Notes under the pieces: model-generated
Seen by the model: the letters and a program-made list of their open reading frames with translations, nothing else
What the model was told of the DNA's origin: nothing
Databases searched by the model: none
Program-made: the position numbers and the translations under genes
Shown here: positions 50,211 through 58,730 of the stretch, one piece after another
Position numbering within the stretch: position 1 is the first letter of the stretch
Layout of the letters: each line of letters starts with the position of its first letter
Source: CAVQBP01 sp964448105
GTDB lineage: Bacteria; Bacteroidota; Ignavibacteria; Ignavibacteriales; Ignavibacteriaceae
DNA: 64,000 nt
Assembly (NCBI GenBank): GCA_964448105.1
Contig: CAYUVK010000004.1
Coordinates: 26,831 to 90,830 of the forward strand
Reading direction: 5' to 3'

Positions 50211-52146
50211 TAAAGCGAGAACTTTAAAAGATATTTTGTGGTTTTTTGTATTCTTTGGAATAGTTGCGGCAATTTTCCGGTTGTGGTTTGGTCTGGGTGC
50301 AACAACCAATTTATCCGATGCCGTGCCATGGGGATTGTGGAAAGTTTTAAATATGATTGCCGGAGTGGCATTGTCAACCTGTGGTTTTACAATCGGATTT
50401 TTAGTTTATGTATTAAAGATAGAAAAATTTAAACCGCTTGTTAAGCCGGCTATACTAGTGGCTTTTTTAGGATATGGTTCCTCATGTTTCGCTTTACTGT
50501 TTGATATCGGGCTGCCTTACCGTTTTTGGCACCCGCTACTTATGTGGAACGAACATTCTTTCCTGTTCGAAGTATTTTGGTGTGTAATGCTTTATTTTTC
50601 AGTAACATTAATCGAACTGGTGCCAAATATTCTTGAAAAGTATAACCTTAAAAAAACAGTCGGTTTTTTTCACAAAATCGCTATCGGTATAGTTATAATT
50701 GGAATATCTCTTTCTACCCTTCATCACTCTTCGCTTGGTTCATTATTTTTAATTACACCATACCGTTTATACAAGTTGTGGTATTCATCGTTTTTACCAA
50801 TTTACTTTTTTATTTCTGCTGCTGGCTGCGGTATAATGTTTTTAATCCTGGTTAAGATTTTATATGCAAAATTATATAATCCGGTATCCATATTTGGAAA
50901 TCTAGTTAATGGCAGGGCCCCGTTTATTTGTTCATTAAGTAAAAATAATGGGAATACTACAATTAAAGAATATGGTAAAGATATGCCTATGCTGAGCTCA
51001 TTAAGCATTATAGGAGCTTCACTATTGGCAATTTATTTATTATTAAAAATTTATGATCTCTTCAGGCATAACTTATTTAACACTTTGGCAGCCGGAACAT
51101 GGGAAAGCTGGCTTTATCTTCTTGAATTATTTCTTACCGCTGTTTTACCGGTTGTTTTAGCAATTATTAAAAAAAGCCGGCGATCTCCATATGGATTGGG
51201 TATTGCGGCATTTTCTGCATCTTTCGGTCTTGCTTTAAACCGCCTGGATGTAGGTATTATAGGTTATTTCCGGGATGCGGGTACACTTTATTTTCCTTCA
51301 TTAACAGAATGGGCATTAAGTATCGGAGTCATTTCTGCTGCAGCACTTGTGTTTTTATTTGTTGCAGAAAATTATTCAATATTTGACGATCAATGGAAAG
51401 TATATAAAATAAATAAGAGAATTTTTAAGGCTTCATTTGATTCCATCTCCCGTGTCTGGCAGACTGCCCTTCAAAGCGGTTTACAGCGAGCAACTATAAT
51501 CGGAGTTTTTGTTATACCCCTTGCCTTTGTTCTTATGTATCCTAAATATAAAAGCGAAAAAGAAATTAATGTGGTCCCGGTATCAGGATTTAATACTACC
51601 CGCTCAATTCTAATTATCAATGCAAACAAACCGGGAATGAGTACTGAATTTCCTCATTTAAAACATCAGGAAGTTCTGGGTAAAGAAAAATCTTGCATTG
51701 AATGTCATCACATGTCTATGCCGAATGATAAATCTACTCCGTGTTCCAGGTGTCATCACAAAATGTTTGAAAAAACTCTCATTTTTAACCATGAAATGCA
51801 TACAGTTTGGGTTGCTACAAAGAGACAAATTTCAGGTCTTTATCCTGAAAATAAAACATGTGTCATTTGTCATTTACCTGGTTTACCTAAAAATATAAAA
51901 AGCGCTGTCGGCTGCATAGAATGTCATAAAGAAGATATGAATGTTACCAATATTTCAAATTTGCCAAAACAATTTTTATATGCTGGTAGTTATTTTGAAG
52001 TGATGCATAAGCGATGCATTGGTTGTCATCAGGAAAAGAAAGCACAGGTAAATAAGCCCAACCTCGATCAATGTTCAAATTGCCATGAAAATTATTACAA
52101 AGGAATTGAAGCTGAAAAGTTATTGACAATGTCTATGAAAAAATAA
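50203..52146 (+). CDS. NrfD/HmcC-like membrane protein fused to hexaheme cytochrome c, module A
   Basis: Residues 1-450 of 647 are an NrfD-type quinone-interacting membrane protein with about ten hydrophobic helices (GATTNLSDAVPWGLWK near 28; LSTLHHSSLGSLFLI near 166). After a short linker, residues 497-630 hold six CxxCH motifs (CIECH, CSRCH, CVICH, CIECH, CIGCH, CSNCH). In Hmc and DsrMKJOP the periplasmic cytochrome is a separate subunit; here it is fused. The helices would place the cytochrome in the periplasm. The paralogue at 53427 has the same fusion. Confidence 0.87.
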   Translation: MFNKARTLKDILWFFVFFGIVAAIFRLWFGLGATTNLSDAVPWGLWKVLNMIAGVALSTCGFTIGFLVYVLKIEKFKPLVKPAILVAFLGYGSSCFALLFDIGLPYRFWHPLLMWNEHSFLFEVFWCVMLYFSVTLIELVPNILEKYNLKKTVGFFHKIAIGIVIIGISLSTLHHSSLGSLFLITPYRLYKLWYSSFLPIYFFISAAGCGIMFLILVKILYAKLYNPVSIFGNLVNGRAPFICSLSKNNGNTTIKEYGKDMPMLSSLSIIGASLLAIYLLLKIYDLFRHNLFNTLAAGTWESWLYLLELFLTAVLPVVLAIIKKSRRSPYGLGIAAFSASFGLALNRLDVGIIGYFRDAGTLYFPSLTEWALSIGVISAAALVFLFVAENYSIFDDQWKVYKINKRIFKASFDSISRVWQTALQSGLQRATIIGVFVIPLAFVLMYPKYKSEKEINVVPVSGFNTTRSILIINANKPGMSTEFPHLKHQEVLGKEKSCIECHHMSMPNDKSTPCSRCHHKMFEKTLIFNHEMHTVWVATKRQISGLYPENKTCVICHLPGLPKNIKSAVGCIECHKEDMNVTNISNLPKQFLYAGSYFEVMHKRCIGCHQEKKAQVNKPNLDQCSNCHENYYKGIEAEKLLTMSMKK

Positions 52147-52199
52147 GAAAGTCTCTCGCTGAAATATAATTTTCAAATCACTTTCCAGTTTAAATTTCA

Positions 52200-52679
52200 T
52201 CACCTTGACTTTTCTTTAATAAAATTCTCCGGCATTTGGACAACTACAACTTTTCCCTTGGCCGTTATTTCGCCATTAGCAGAAACTGTAATTTCCGAAA
52301 TGACTTTTCGTCCCTTCAGTTCGACAACTCTTCCCCTTATTTCAAGTTCCACACCAAGCGGTGTTGGGCGAAGATAATCAACCTGGAGTGATGCAGTAAC
52401 AAAACGAAATGGTGGTTCTGTCCCCGGTTCCCTTCCTTCTTTCCTGTATGAAGCTAATGCACCTGTTCCTGTTCCGTGGCAATCAATGAGAGATGCAATT
52501 AAACCGCCGTAAACATATCCCGGAATTGCAATATGATATGGCTTTGGAGTAAAGTGTGCAATTGTTTCATCACGCTCCCAATAACTTTTTATTTGATGGC
52601 CATGTTCATTTAACCGCCCGCAGCCATAACAATAACTAAGATCATCAGGGTAATAATCTTGTACAGCTTTTGAGTTCAT
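52200..52679 (-). CDS. Hotdog-fold thioesterase, PaaI-like
   Basis: The 159-residue protein has a hotdog fold with IPGYVYGGLIASLIDCHGTG in the central helix region, where the aspartate is the usual catalytic residue, and YCYGCGRLNEHG near the start. It probably hydrolyses acyl-CoA thioesters. The gene lies between the two facing redox modules and 31 bases before a methyltransferase gene on the same strand. Its link with the modules is positional only. Confidence 0.83.
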   Translation of the reverse strand: MNSKAVQDYYPDDLSYCYGCGRLNEHGHQIKSYWERDETIAHFTPKPYHIAIPGYVYGGLIASLIDCHGTGTGALASYRKEGREPGTEPPFRFVTASLQVDYLRPTPLGVELEIRGRVVELKGRKVISEITVSANGEITAKGKVVVVQMPENFIKEKSR

Positions 52680-52710
52680 AATAATTTAGCTCCGTATCTG
52701 CTAAGCAGAG

Positions 52711-53328
52711 TTATTTACTTAGAATAACAATATGAGTTGTCAATGGATTATTTTTAATTTCTTTTACAATTTTCAATCTTGTTTTTTTTACGAGTCCTAT
52801 AATTCCATTATTTGCCATAAATGATCTAAAATTTTTGTAATGATCTCGACCGGCGGCAAACTCAACTGCTTCATTTAGGGCCGACCAAAAACATTTTGGA
52901 CGAGGATAAAGATAATCCACAATAATAACTTGACGGGATTTTTCCGAAAGCAGCTTTAAAATATTTTCTCTTTTATTTTCATCTATTTCATGAATAACAT
53001 AAGATATAACAGAATAATCATAAATATTTATTTTGGTTTGAAAAAAATTCTGAACATCAGCATGATAAAAAAATATTTTAGGAGAAGGATTTTTTGTAAG
53101 ATTTTTATTAGCTAAATCAATATTTCTTTTTGATAGATCAATACCGTCGATTTTCTCGCATTTGTCTTCGAGTTGAAATGCTAAACGCCCGGTACCGCAA
53201 CCTACATCAAGGATCGATGAATTCTCTTTTATAAAAGACTTTATAATATGAAAAGCCCTATCCTGGTTGGGAGCGATTATTTTATCATAAAATAATCCGT
53301 CGTACCAATGATTTTTATTTTCTTGCAT
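52711..53328 (-). CDS. Class I SAM-dependent methyltransferase
   Basis: The 205-residue protein opens NKNHWYDGLFYDKIIAPNQD and has motif I SILDVGCGTGRLAFQL, GIDLSKRNIDLAN and SYVIHEIDENKRENIL, and is a paralogue of the 39575 product. The acceptor is unknown. It is next to the PaaI-like gene, between two redox modules. Confidence 0.84.
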   Translation of the reverse strand: MQENKNHWYDGLFYDKIIAPNQDRAFHIIKSFIKENSSILDVGCGTGRLAFQLEDKCEKIDGIDLSKRNIDLANKNLTKNPSPKIFFYHADVQNFFQTKINIYDYSVISYVIHEIDENKRENILKLLSEKSRQVIIVDYLYPRPKCFWSALNEAVEFAAGRDHYKNFRSFMANNGIIGLVKKTRLKIVKEIKNNPLTTHIVILSK

Positions 53329-53426
53329 TCGTACTAAAATAGAAAAGCAAATACAATTAACCCAAGGTAAAATTAAAACACTTTTATTTTAATACAACTA
53401 TTAAAGAATATTATATTAAACTTTAG

Positions 53427-55352
53427 CTATTTTGCAGCCCTCTCCGGTTTAACATCCGGCAGTATTACATTATTAAAATGCGGCAGGTTAATTTTCCAGT
53501 TAAGACCTGCGGTTAAATTTTCCGGCAACACTGTTTTATGACATGTCGAACATTGTGCAAGGTTGGGTTTATCTTTAAGATTCTTTGATTCGATTGTATG
53601 ACAGGATACACATAACCTGTGTAAAGCATCTGTATAGGAAAGTATATAGTAATCTTTAACAAAACCGTTTTCATTTGCAGTAAATTTATAAGTCTTATGA
53701 CAATCAGAGCAATTCTTTGCAGACTGAGCACTCCGATAAACTCCGGCTTTATGGCAATCATCGCATTTAAGGTTTGCTCTTGTACTTGTTTTGTGCCAAT
53801 CATGCCTGAAAAAATCTACCTGCCTATACATGTTCGAATGACATTCCGAACAGGTGCTTAGCTTTTCACCCGGTAAGATTAAATGATGACACATTCCACA
53901 ACTGTCATTATTTACAGTTGATAAATTATCGAAAACATCTTTTTTAATAACTGAGAGATTATGAGTCTTTATCCAATTGATATGAGCCTGATGCGGAAAC
54001 TTGACAAGCTGGTCATCTTCATTACCATTAATATACAAAGTATCAAAACCTGAAGCACGATTGACCTTAACATTATCAATCCCTTTACTATGCAAATGTT
54101 CACCTGGCATTAAAAACATTCCAACGGCAAAACTAATAATGAAAACAAGAGAATACATTGTTAATCCGGAAACATCCGGGGTTCCAAGCCAAGCCCTTGA
54201 AGAATAATCAAATTCCGGTGGCGTATGCGGCAAAGATTCCGGTTCTTTTGGCTGAATATCCCAAACATGATAGTTCTCGATTGCAAACAAAAAGACCAAT
54301 GATGCTGCTGATATAATTCCAAGACTAACAAAGATTTCTGTCCACAACGGAGTATATGAATCACCGGTAGTGCCAAGCATTGCTAACCCGCCAACATCAA
54401 TTCGATTTAATACTACCCCTAATATTACCATAGAAGAACCGGTCCATTGCGCTCTACTGCTATGAACAAATTTAGGAATAGCAAATAATGAAGCTGGAAT
54501 TACTGTTGATATTAAAACCTCTATTATAAAAAGATTACTCTGCCAGCTTCCGTTAAAAATTAGAGCAAATTTACCTGTGACAAGAATATCTGCTATCTTT
54601 ACAATAAAGTAAACAGCAAGAACCCATACAACTGCTTTACATAGTTTAGCAACAAGGTTTGTTTCCGGTTTACGTTTATAAAGCCAATGTGATACCAAAC
54701 TTTCAAATGCAACCATCATCAGACCTAACGCAACCGCAGAAATAAAAAATTGAACAGGTAAAATATTTGAATACCAGAGAGGAAATAGTTTAAAGGGCAT
54801 GATTAAAAACAAACTGCCAAGTGATGATTGATGCAGGGTTGACAGCATTATCCCTAAAAGGACAAAAACAAACCGGAATTTCATAAGGAAATTTCTAATC
54901 TTCGCATACCGACTGAATTCTTCTAGGGGAACGGGACTAAACTCAAGCAGTAATACTGCCGTATAAAGCATAACACACCAGCCAACCTCAAATAACGGGG
55001 AATGAGGATTCCAATAAATTATCATATGCCATATATTCCATGGTAATCCAAGATCAACGAGTAAACCAAAAATGACTGCGAGATATCCTAGAAATGCGGT
55101 TAGTACTGCAGGTTTAACAAGCGGATGAAATTCTTCCCGCTTCATAATATAAAAGATAGCTGTAATTACAAAACCGCCTGCAGCTAATGCAACTCCGCCC
55201 ATAACATCAAAACCGATCCAAAGCCCCCAGGGAGTTCTATCATTTAAGTTTGTTGTAACACCCAAACCGAATATAAATCGATTTAGTGCTATTGCAGCTG
55301 CAAAACCTGTTATTAACCATAAGATAAGCTTTGTGTTACGCACTCTATTCAT
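53427..55352 (-). CDS. NrfD/HmcC-like membrane protein fused to hexaheme cytochrome c, module B
   Basis: The 641-residue protein matches the product at 50203 in order and length: an NrfD-type membrane part (GVTTNLNDRTPWGLWI near 30, LSTLHQSSLGSLFLI near 166) and a C-terminal cytochrome unit with six CxxCH motifs between about residues 485 and 605 (CGMCH, CSECH, CDDCH, CSDCH, CVSCH, CSTCH). It overlaps the ferredoxin gene by eight bases. The fusion is therefore stable across two paralogous modules. Confidence 0.87.
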   Translation of the reverse strand: MNRVRNTKLILWLITGFAAAIALNRFIFGLGVTTNLNDRTPWGLWIGFDVMGGVALAAGGFVITAIFYIMKREEFHPLVKPAVLTAFLGYLAVIFGLLVDLGLPWNIWHMIIYWNPHSPLFEVGWCVMLYTAVLLLEFSPVPLEEFSRYAKIRNFLMKFRFVFVLLGIMLSTLHQSSLGSLFLIMPFKLFPLWYSNILPVQFFISAVALGLMMVAFESLVSHWLYKRKPETNLVAKLCKAVVWVLAVYFIVKIADILVTGKFALIFNGSWQSNLFIIEVLISTVIPASLFAIPKFVHSSRAQWTGSSMVILGVVLNRIDVGGLAMLGTTGDSYTPLWTEIFVSLGIISAASLVFLFAIENYHVWDIQPKEPESLPHTPPEFDYSSRAWLGTPDVSGLTMYSLVFIISFAVGMFLMPGEHLHSKGIDNVKVNRASGFDTLYINGNEDDQLVKFPHQAHINWIKTHNLSVIKKDVFDNLSTVNNDSCGMCHHLILPGEKLSTCSECHSNMYRQVDFFRHDWHKTSTRANLKCDDCHKAGVYRSAQSAKNCSDCHKTYKFTANENGFVKDYYILSYTDALHRLCVSCHTIESKNLKDKPNLAQCSTCHKTVLPENLTAGLNWKINLPHFNNVILPDVKPERAAK

Positions 55353-56115
55353 CTGCAGATCCCTTTTTCTTGTTTTGCTCTTTACTAAATTCCATACGGC
55401 GGCGAATTATCCAATTAAGCCCAAGCATTACTCCACCCATACCAACAAATGCAAAAGGTACGGACTCCATTGCGGTTGCAGTTTTCTCGGGAAGTGGTTT
55501 ATCCCCAAGATTTACAGGGTATGAGAGGAAGCCGAGATCGATATCTGATAAATATAAAACAGAAGTTCCGCCTACTTCATGCTCGCCCCAGACTTTATTT
55601 ATATACTTACCCGGGTTTTCTTTAATTCTATTATGTGCAATTTTTAATAATTCAGATCTTTCACCGAAAATCGTTGCTTGCTGCGGACACACACTTGTAC
55701 AAGCAGGTTGTTCACCTCTTTCAATTCTATCATAACAAAGGATACACTTTTGTACATAAGGGACTGTTCTGTCCCATTCATAACGTGGTATTCCGTAAGG
55801 ACAAGCCATCATACAATAACGGCATCCAAGGCATTTACTGCTATCATAAACTACTGCACCTATTTTGGTTTTATGCAATGCACCAACAGGGCAAACCGAA
55901 GCACATGCTGGTTCAAGACAATGGCGGCACTGTTTTCGCACATAACGATTATCCGGTTTGCGAATTATGGATGTCCAATTATCTGCCGATAAACCATCAT
56001 TCTTCTGCCATATTCTTGGTTCATCTTCTTTAAGATTATGTACCTCTTTACACGCAGAAACACACTTAAGACATCCGATGCATTTTGTTATATCTGTTAA
56101 AATTCCTTTGCTCAA
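55345..56115 (-). CDS. Four-cluster ferredoxin with C-terminal membrane anchor, module B
   Basis: The 256-residue protein has CIGCLKCVSACKEVH at about 12-26, CRHCLEPACASVCP, CLGCRYCMMACPYGIP and CILCYDRIERGEQPACTSVCP: four [4Fe-4S] groups. A hydrophobic stretch follows near residues 220-240 (FAFVGMGGVMLGLNWII). Like its paralogue at 49425 it has no Tat signal. The stop codon overlaps the NrfD start and its start overlaps the NarI-like stop, giving tight coupling. Confidence 0.87.
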   Translation of the reverse strand: MSKGILTDITKCIGCLKCVSACKEVHNLKEDEPRIWQKNDGLSADNWTSIIRKPDNRYVRKQCRHCLEPACASVCPVGALHKTKIGAVVYDSSKCLGCRYCMMACPYGIPRYEWDRTVPYVQKCILCYDRIERGEQPACTSVCPQQATIFGERSELLKIAHNRIKENPGKYINKVWGEHEVGGTSVLYLSDIDLGFLSYPVNLGDKPLPEKTATAMESVPFAFVGMGGVMLGLNWIIRRRMEFSKEQNKKKGSADE

Positions 56116-56822
56116 ACCGGTGCTCCTTTTTTATTTAAGGTTGTACAAATATCATCATCCGTTTCAGGCGGAAATTTCCAGGCTAAGGCCGAAACTACCT
56201 GAGACAAAGGTGCAAGTACACAATGGGCTATCTTCGAAAATGGTATCAGTATGAATATCAATTCACCTGATAAAATATGAACAAGCATGAAAAACTGATA
56301 GCTTTGAGGACTAATATTTAAGTTGGCACAGACAAAACCGGTAATAAAAGGGATGAGCAATAAAATCAGCCAGAGATAATCCTGTTTTCTGCTTAATGCT
56401 CTTGCCTGCTTAATAACAAGTCTGCCCATAAATAATGAAACAGAGAAAATAATTGTGCTGATTGTAAGCCAGAAAGCCCAGCTATATGGAAGGGATGGCC
56501 AAGAAATACCTACCGATTCTTTCCAAAGTTGAATATGAGCAAATAAAAATACTGGGACTAAAATTAAACCAATATGAAAGAGAATTGATAAAACAGAATA
56601 AACCTGGAAATTGTTGGATAATCTCTTCACAGGAAAAATCCATTCCCATGAACGGCTTAAGACTAATTTCCAGGGCATTTTTCTATCGGCAGTCTTTTTG
56701 TAAGCTTTGTAAGCAGCCCAAATATCGAGGAAGAGAATCCTTGCTAAACCTAGCAGCATTATTGCAAAGCAAAGTCGAAATAACGGACCCCTTGCGAAAT
56801 CAAGCAGGGATTGCATAATCAA
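56112..56822 (-). CDS. NarI/DsrM-like cytochrome b subunit, module B
   Basis: The 236-residue membrane protein has about five hydrophobic helices, and histidines in ILFHIGLILVPVF, LVHILSGELIFIL and KIAHCVLAP are candidate heme ligands. It corresponds to the 48727 product. It overlaps its neighbours by four bases on both sides, so the four module-B genes are one transcript. Confidence 0.8.
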   Translation of the reverse strand: MIMQSLLDFARGPLFRLCFAIMLLGLARILFLDIWAAYKAYKKTADRKMPWKLVLSRSWEWIFPVKRLSNNFQVYSVLSILFHIGLILVPVFLFAHIQLWKESVGISWPSLPYSWAFWLTISTIIFSVSLFMGRLVIKQARALSRKQDYLWLILLLIPFITGFVCANLNISPQSYQFFMLVHILSGELIFILIPFSKIAHCVLAPLSQVVSALAWKFPPETDDDICTTLNKKGAPV

Positions 56823-58303
56823 ACCTCCTCTTCACCGGTTTCATTTTTTTTATCCAAAGATAATTCTTCCTTTTTTACTACTAATGAATCATCAAAGATG
56901 ATAGCTTTATAAATCAAATCGTGCAATCCGACAACCTGACAGTTTATTCCCTGATCTTCAACTAATTCTCTTAATTGTTTCTTACAATTGGCACATGGAG
57001 CAACCAAAATTTCACAACCGGACTTTTTAATTTGCTCTGCTTTTAATTTACCACCAATCGTTGTTCTATAAGGTCTGATTTCATCAATGGATACAGTTCC
57101 CCCACCTCCTCCGCAACATATATTGTTTTCGCCGGAAGGAGTCATTTCAACATAATTATTACAAAATGATTTTAGTACTTCACGTGGCTGGTTGACCACC
57201 CATCTGTTTCTGGCAAAATTACACGGGTCGTGGTATGCTACCTTTTCCTTAACTATATTAGAATCAAGCTTAATCCTGCCTTCTTTCCAGGCTTTATGAG
57301 TATATTCAAGGATGCTTACAACCGGCAAAGCTTTTTCCCCTCCGCAGAACACAGGCATAAAACTTTTTGCCGTTCTGGAGGCGTGGCCGCATTCTCCTAT
57401 AAGAACTTTTTCCCCTTTTAACCTTTTAGTTTCACCGTCAACATTTTTTATGACTCTCTCTAAAATTCTATCACTATAAAAAAGGCCATAATTAATTCCA
57501 TCAAAGTAACCGGTACCAATTGTCCATGAATCCCCTGTAGCCGTAAATACTGCCGCAATACCCATCAAAGTTTCAGCTTCCATTAGAAAATCACTTACTG
57601 CCGGAAAGAATACATAATCACTATTTTCAACATCCAATGGAAATTTTATTTTTACGTTTTTCTCCTCAAACATATCATCTTCAAGAAATTCTAGAGTATC
57701 TTTTAACGCAGGTACAGGTACGGCAGATGTATTCCTTGAAGTACCTTCCAGTTGTTCCCTAGTACTTACAACGAGAGCACGCGGCGCCATTCCAATTTCA
57801 CTTAAAATATAACGGCCAAGATGTGTAATTAATCCATGATCAACTCCCATAGGGCATTCAAGGACACATCGTCTGCACGCGGTACAGTTCCAAAAGCTAT
57901 CTGCCATTTCCTGGATTCTCTCATCCGTTATATAATCACTCCCTGTAATTCTTCCTTTTAATAATCCTCCCAAAGTAAAATGACGACGATATATGTTTAA
58001 TAATAATTCGGAACGACGGCACGGAATGTCTTCAGGATCCCCGGTTGCCTGGTAAATTTGACATGTAGTTGCACAGAGAGAACATCGAGAAACTACTCGA
58101 GAATAATGGTCGAGGGCCATCCTGTAATTTGAATGTTTTAGAATTGCAGCAAAAGCTTCCAGAAAACGACGTGGTCTATCATTTACATCGAAATCCTCTA
58201 CATGATAACGGACACTTAATTTCTGTTTTTCAATTACTTCAGGCTTCTTAATCGATTTGAAAGCTTTTTTTCTCTCTTCATCACTTATTTTATTGGTTCT
58301 CAT
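56819..58303 (-). CDS. CCG-domain iron-sulfur protein (HdrD/DsrK/HmcF-like), module B
   Basis: The 494-residue protein has CSLCATTCQIYQATGD near residue 72, CTACRRCVLECPMGVDHG near 144 and a CCG domain with HDPCNFARNR, CCGGGGGTVSIDE and CANCKKQL. The first motif differs from the module-A copy in that Pro after the last Cys is Gln (CQIY versus CPVY), so the two may bind this cluster differently. It is first of the module-B operon. A sigma-54-like site is not convincing upstream, unlike module A. Confidence 0.88.
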   Translation of the reverse strand: MRTNKISDEERKKAFKSIKKPEVIEKQKLSVRYHVEDFDVNDRPRRFLEAFAAILKHSNYRMALDHYSRVVSRCSLCATTCQIYQATGDPEDIPCRRSELLLNIYRRHFTLGGLLKGRITGSDYITDERIQEMADSFWNCTACRRCVLECPMGVDHGLITHLGRYILSEIGMAPRALVVSTREQLEGTSRNTSAVPVPALKDTLEFLEDDMFEEKNVKIKFPLDVENSDYVFFPAVSDFLMEAETLMGIAAVFTATGDSWTIGTGYFDGINYGLFYSDRILERVIKNVDGETKRLKGEKVLIGECGHASRTAKSFMPVFCGGEKALPVVSILEYTHKAWKEGRIKLDSNIVKEKVAYHDPCNFARNRWVVNQPREVLKSFCNNYVEMTPSGENNICCGGGGGTVSIDEIRPYRTTIGGKLKAEQIKKSGCEILVAPCANCKKQLRELVEDQGINCQVVGLHDLIYKAIIFDDSLVVKKEELSLDKKNETGEEEV

Positions 58304-58730
58304 TTATATTCCGTTTATCTATATTTTACTATAAGACTGTATTCTACAGTTCAATATCTCTTATCTTTTTATTAAATTTTAACTTAGAATTGCTTTTCTC
58401 CTCCTCTTAAATCCCCGGTTGATTTCCTGTTATTTCAAAAATATATCCATATTAATTCAAAAAAACATAGTTAGAAAGGGATGCAAAATCAAAAACATAA
58501 AATTTACTGTATCCATTTTGTGGGTAATGGATTTTTCAATATAATATAAAAGAATTAATGCTGATATATAATAATGGAATGTTATCTGGTATTACTTAAA
58601 GTGCGTATAAATTATATAAATTGTTAACTTTAAAAATAAAAAACCGTCCGAAAACAGACGGTTTCTTAAGTTTTGTAAGTTCCAAATAAAATTTTAATTA
58701 TTTAATATCTTATTGATATTTTATTGAAGC
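58304..58730. other. Intergenic region with a strong terminator at one end
   Basis: The gap precedes the module-B operon. It holds the terminator at 58641-58664 for the GH127 gene and a separate hairpin ATCCATT (58511-58517) with AATGGAT (58526-58532) followed by TTTT on the plus strand, for which I see no upstream gene. No clear promoter for module B or small gene stands out. Confidence 0.5.
58641..58664 (-). terminator. Intrinsic terminator of GH127 gene
   Basis: On the minus strand AAACCGTC and GACGGTTT form an 8-bp stem with an eight-base loop, followed by TTTTATTTTT. It lies 67 bases after the GH127 stop codon, so it terminates that transcript and insulates the redox module B. Confidence 0.85.

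Noticed and set aside
58435..58449. TGGATATATTTTTGA, a sigma-54-like sequence upstream of redox module B
   Set aside because: The spacing is right, but only GG and GA match, the sequence is almost all A/T, and no GTTGCA site is near, so chance is likely.
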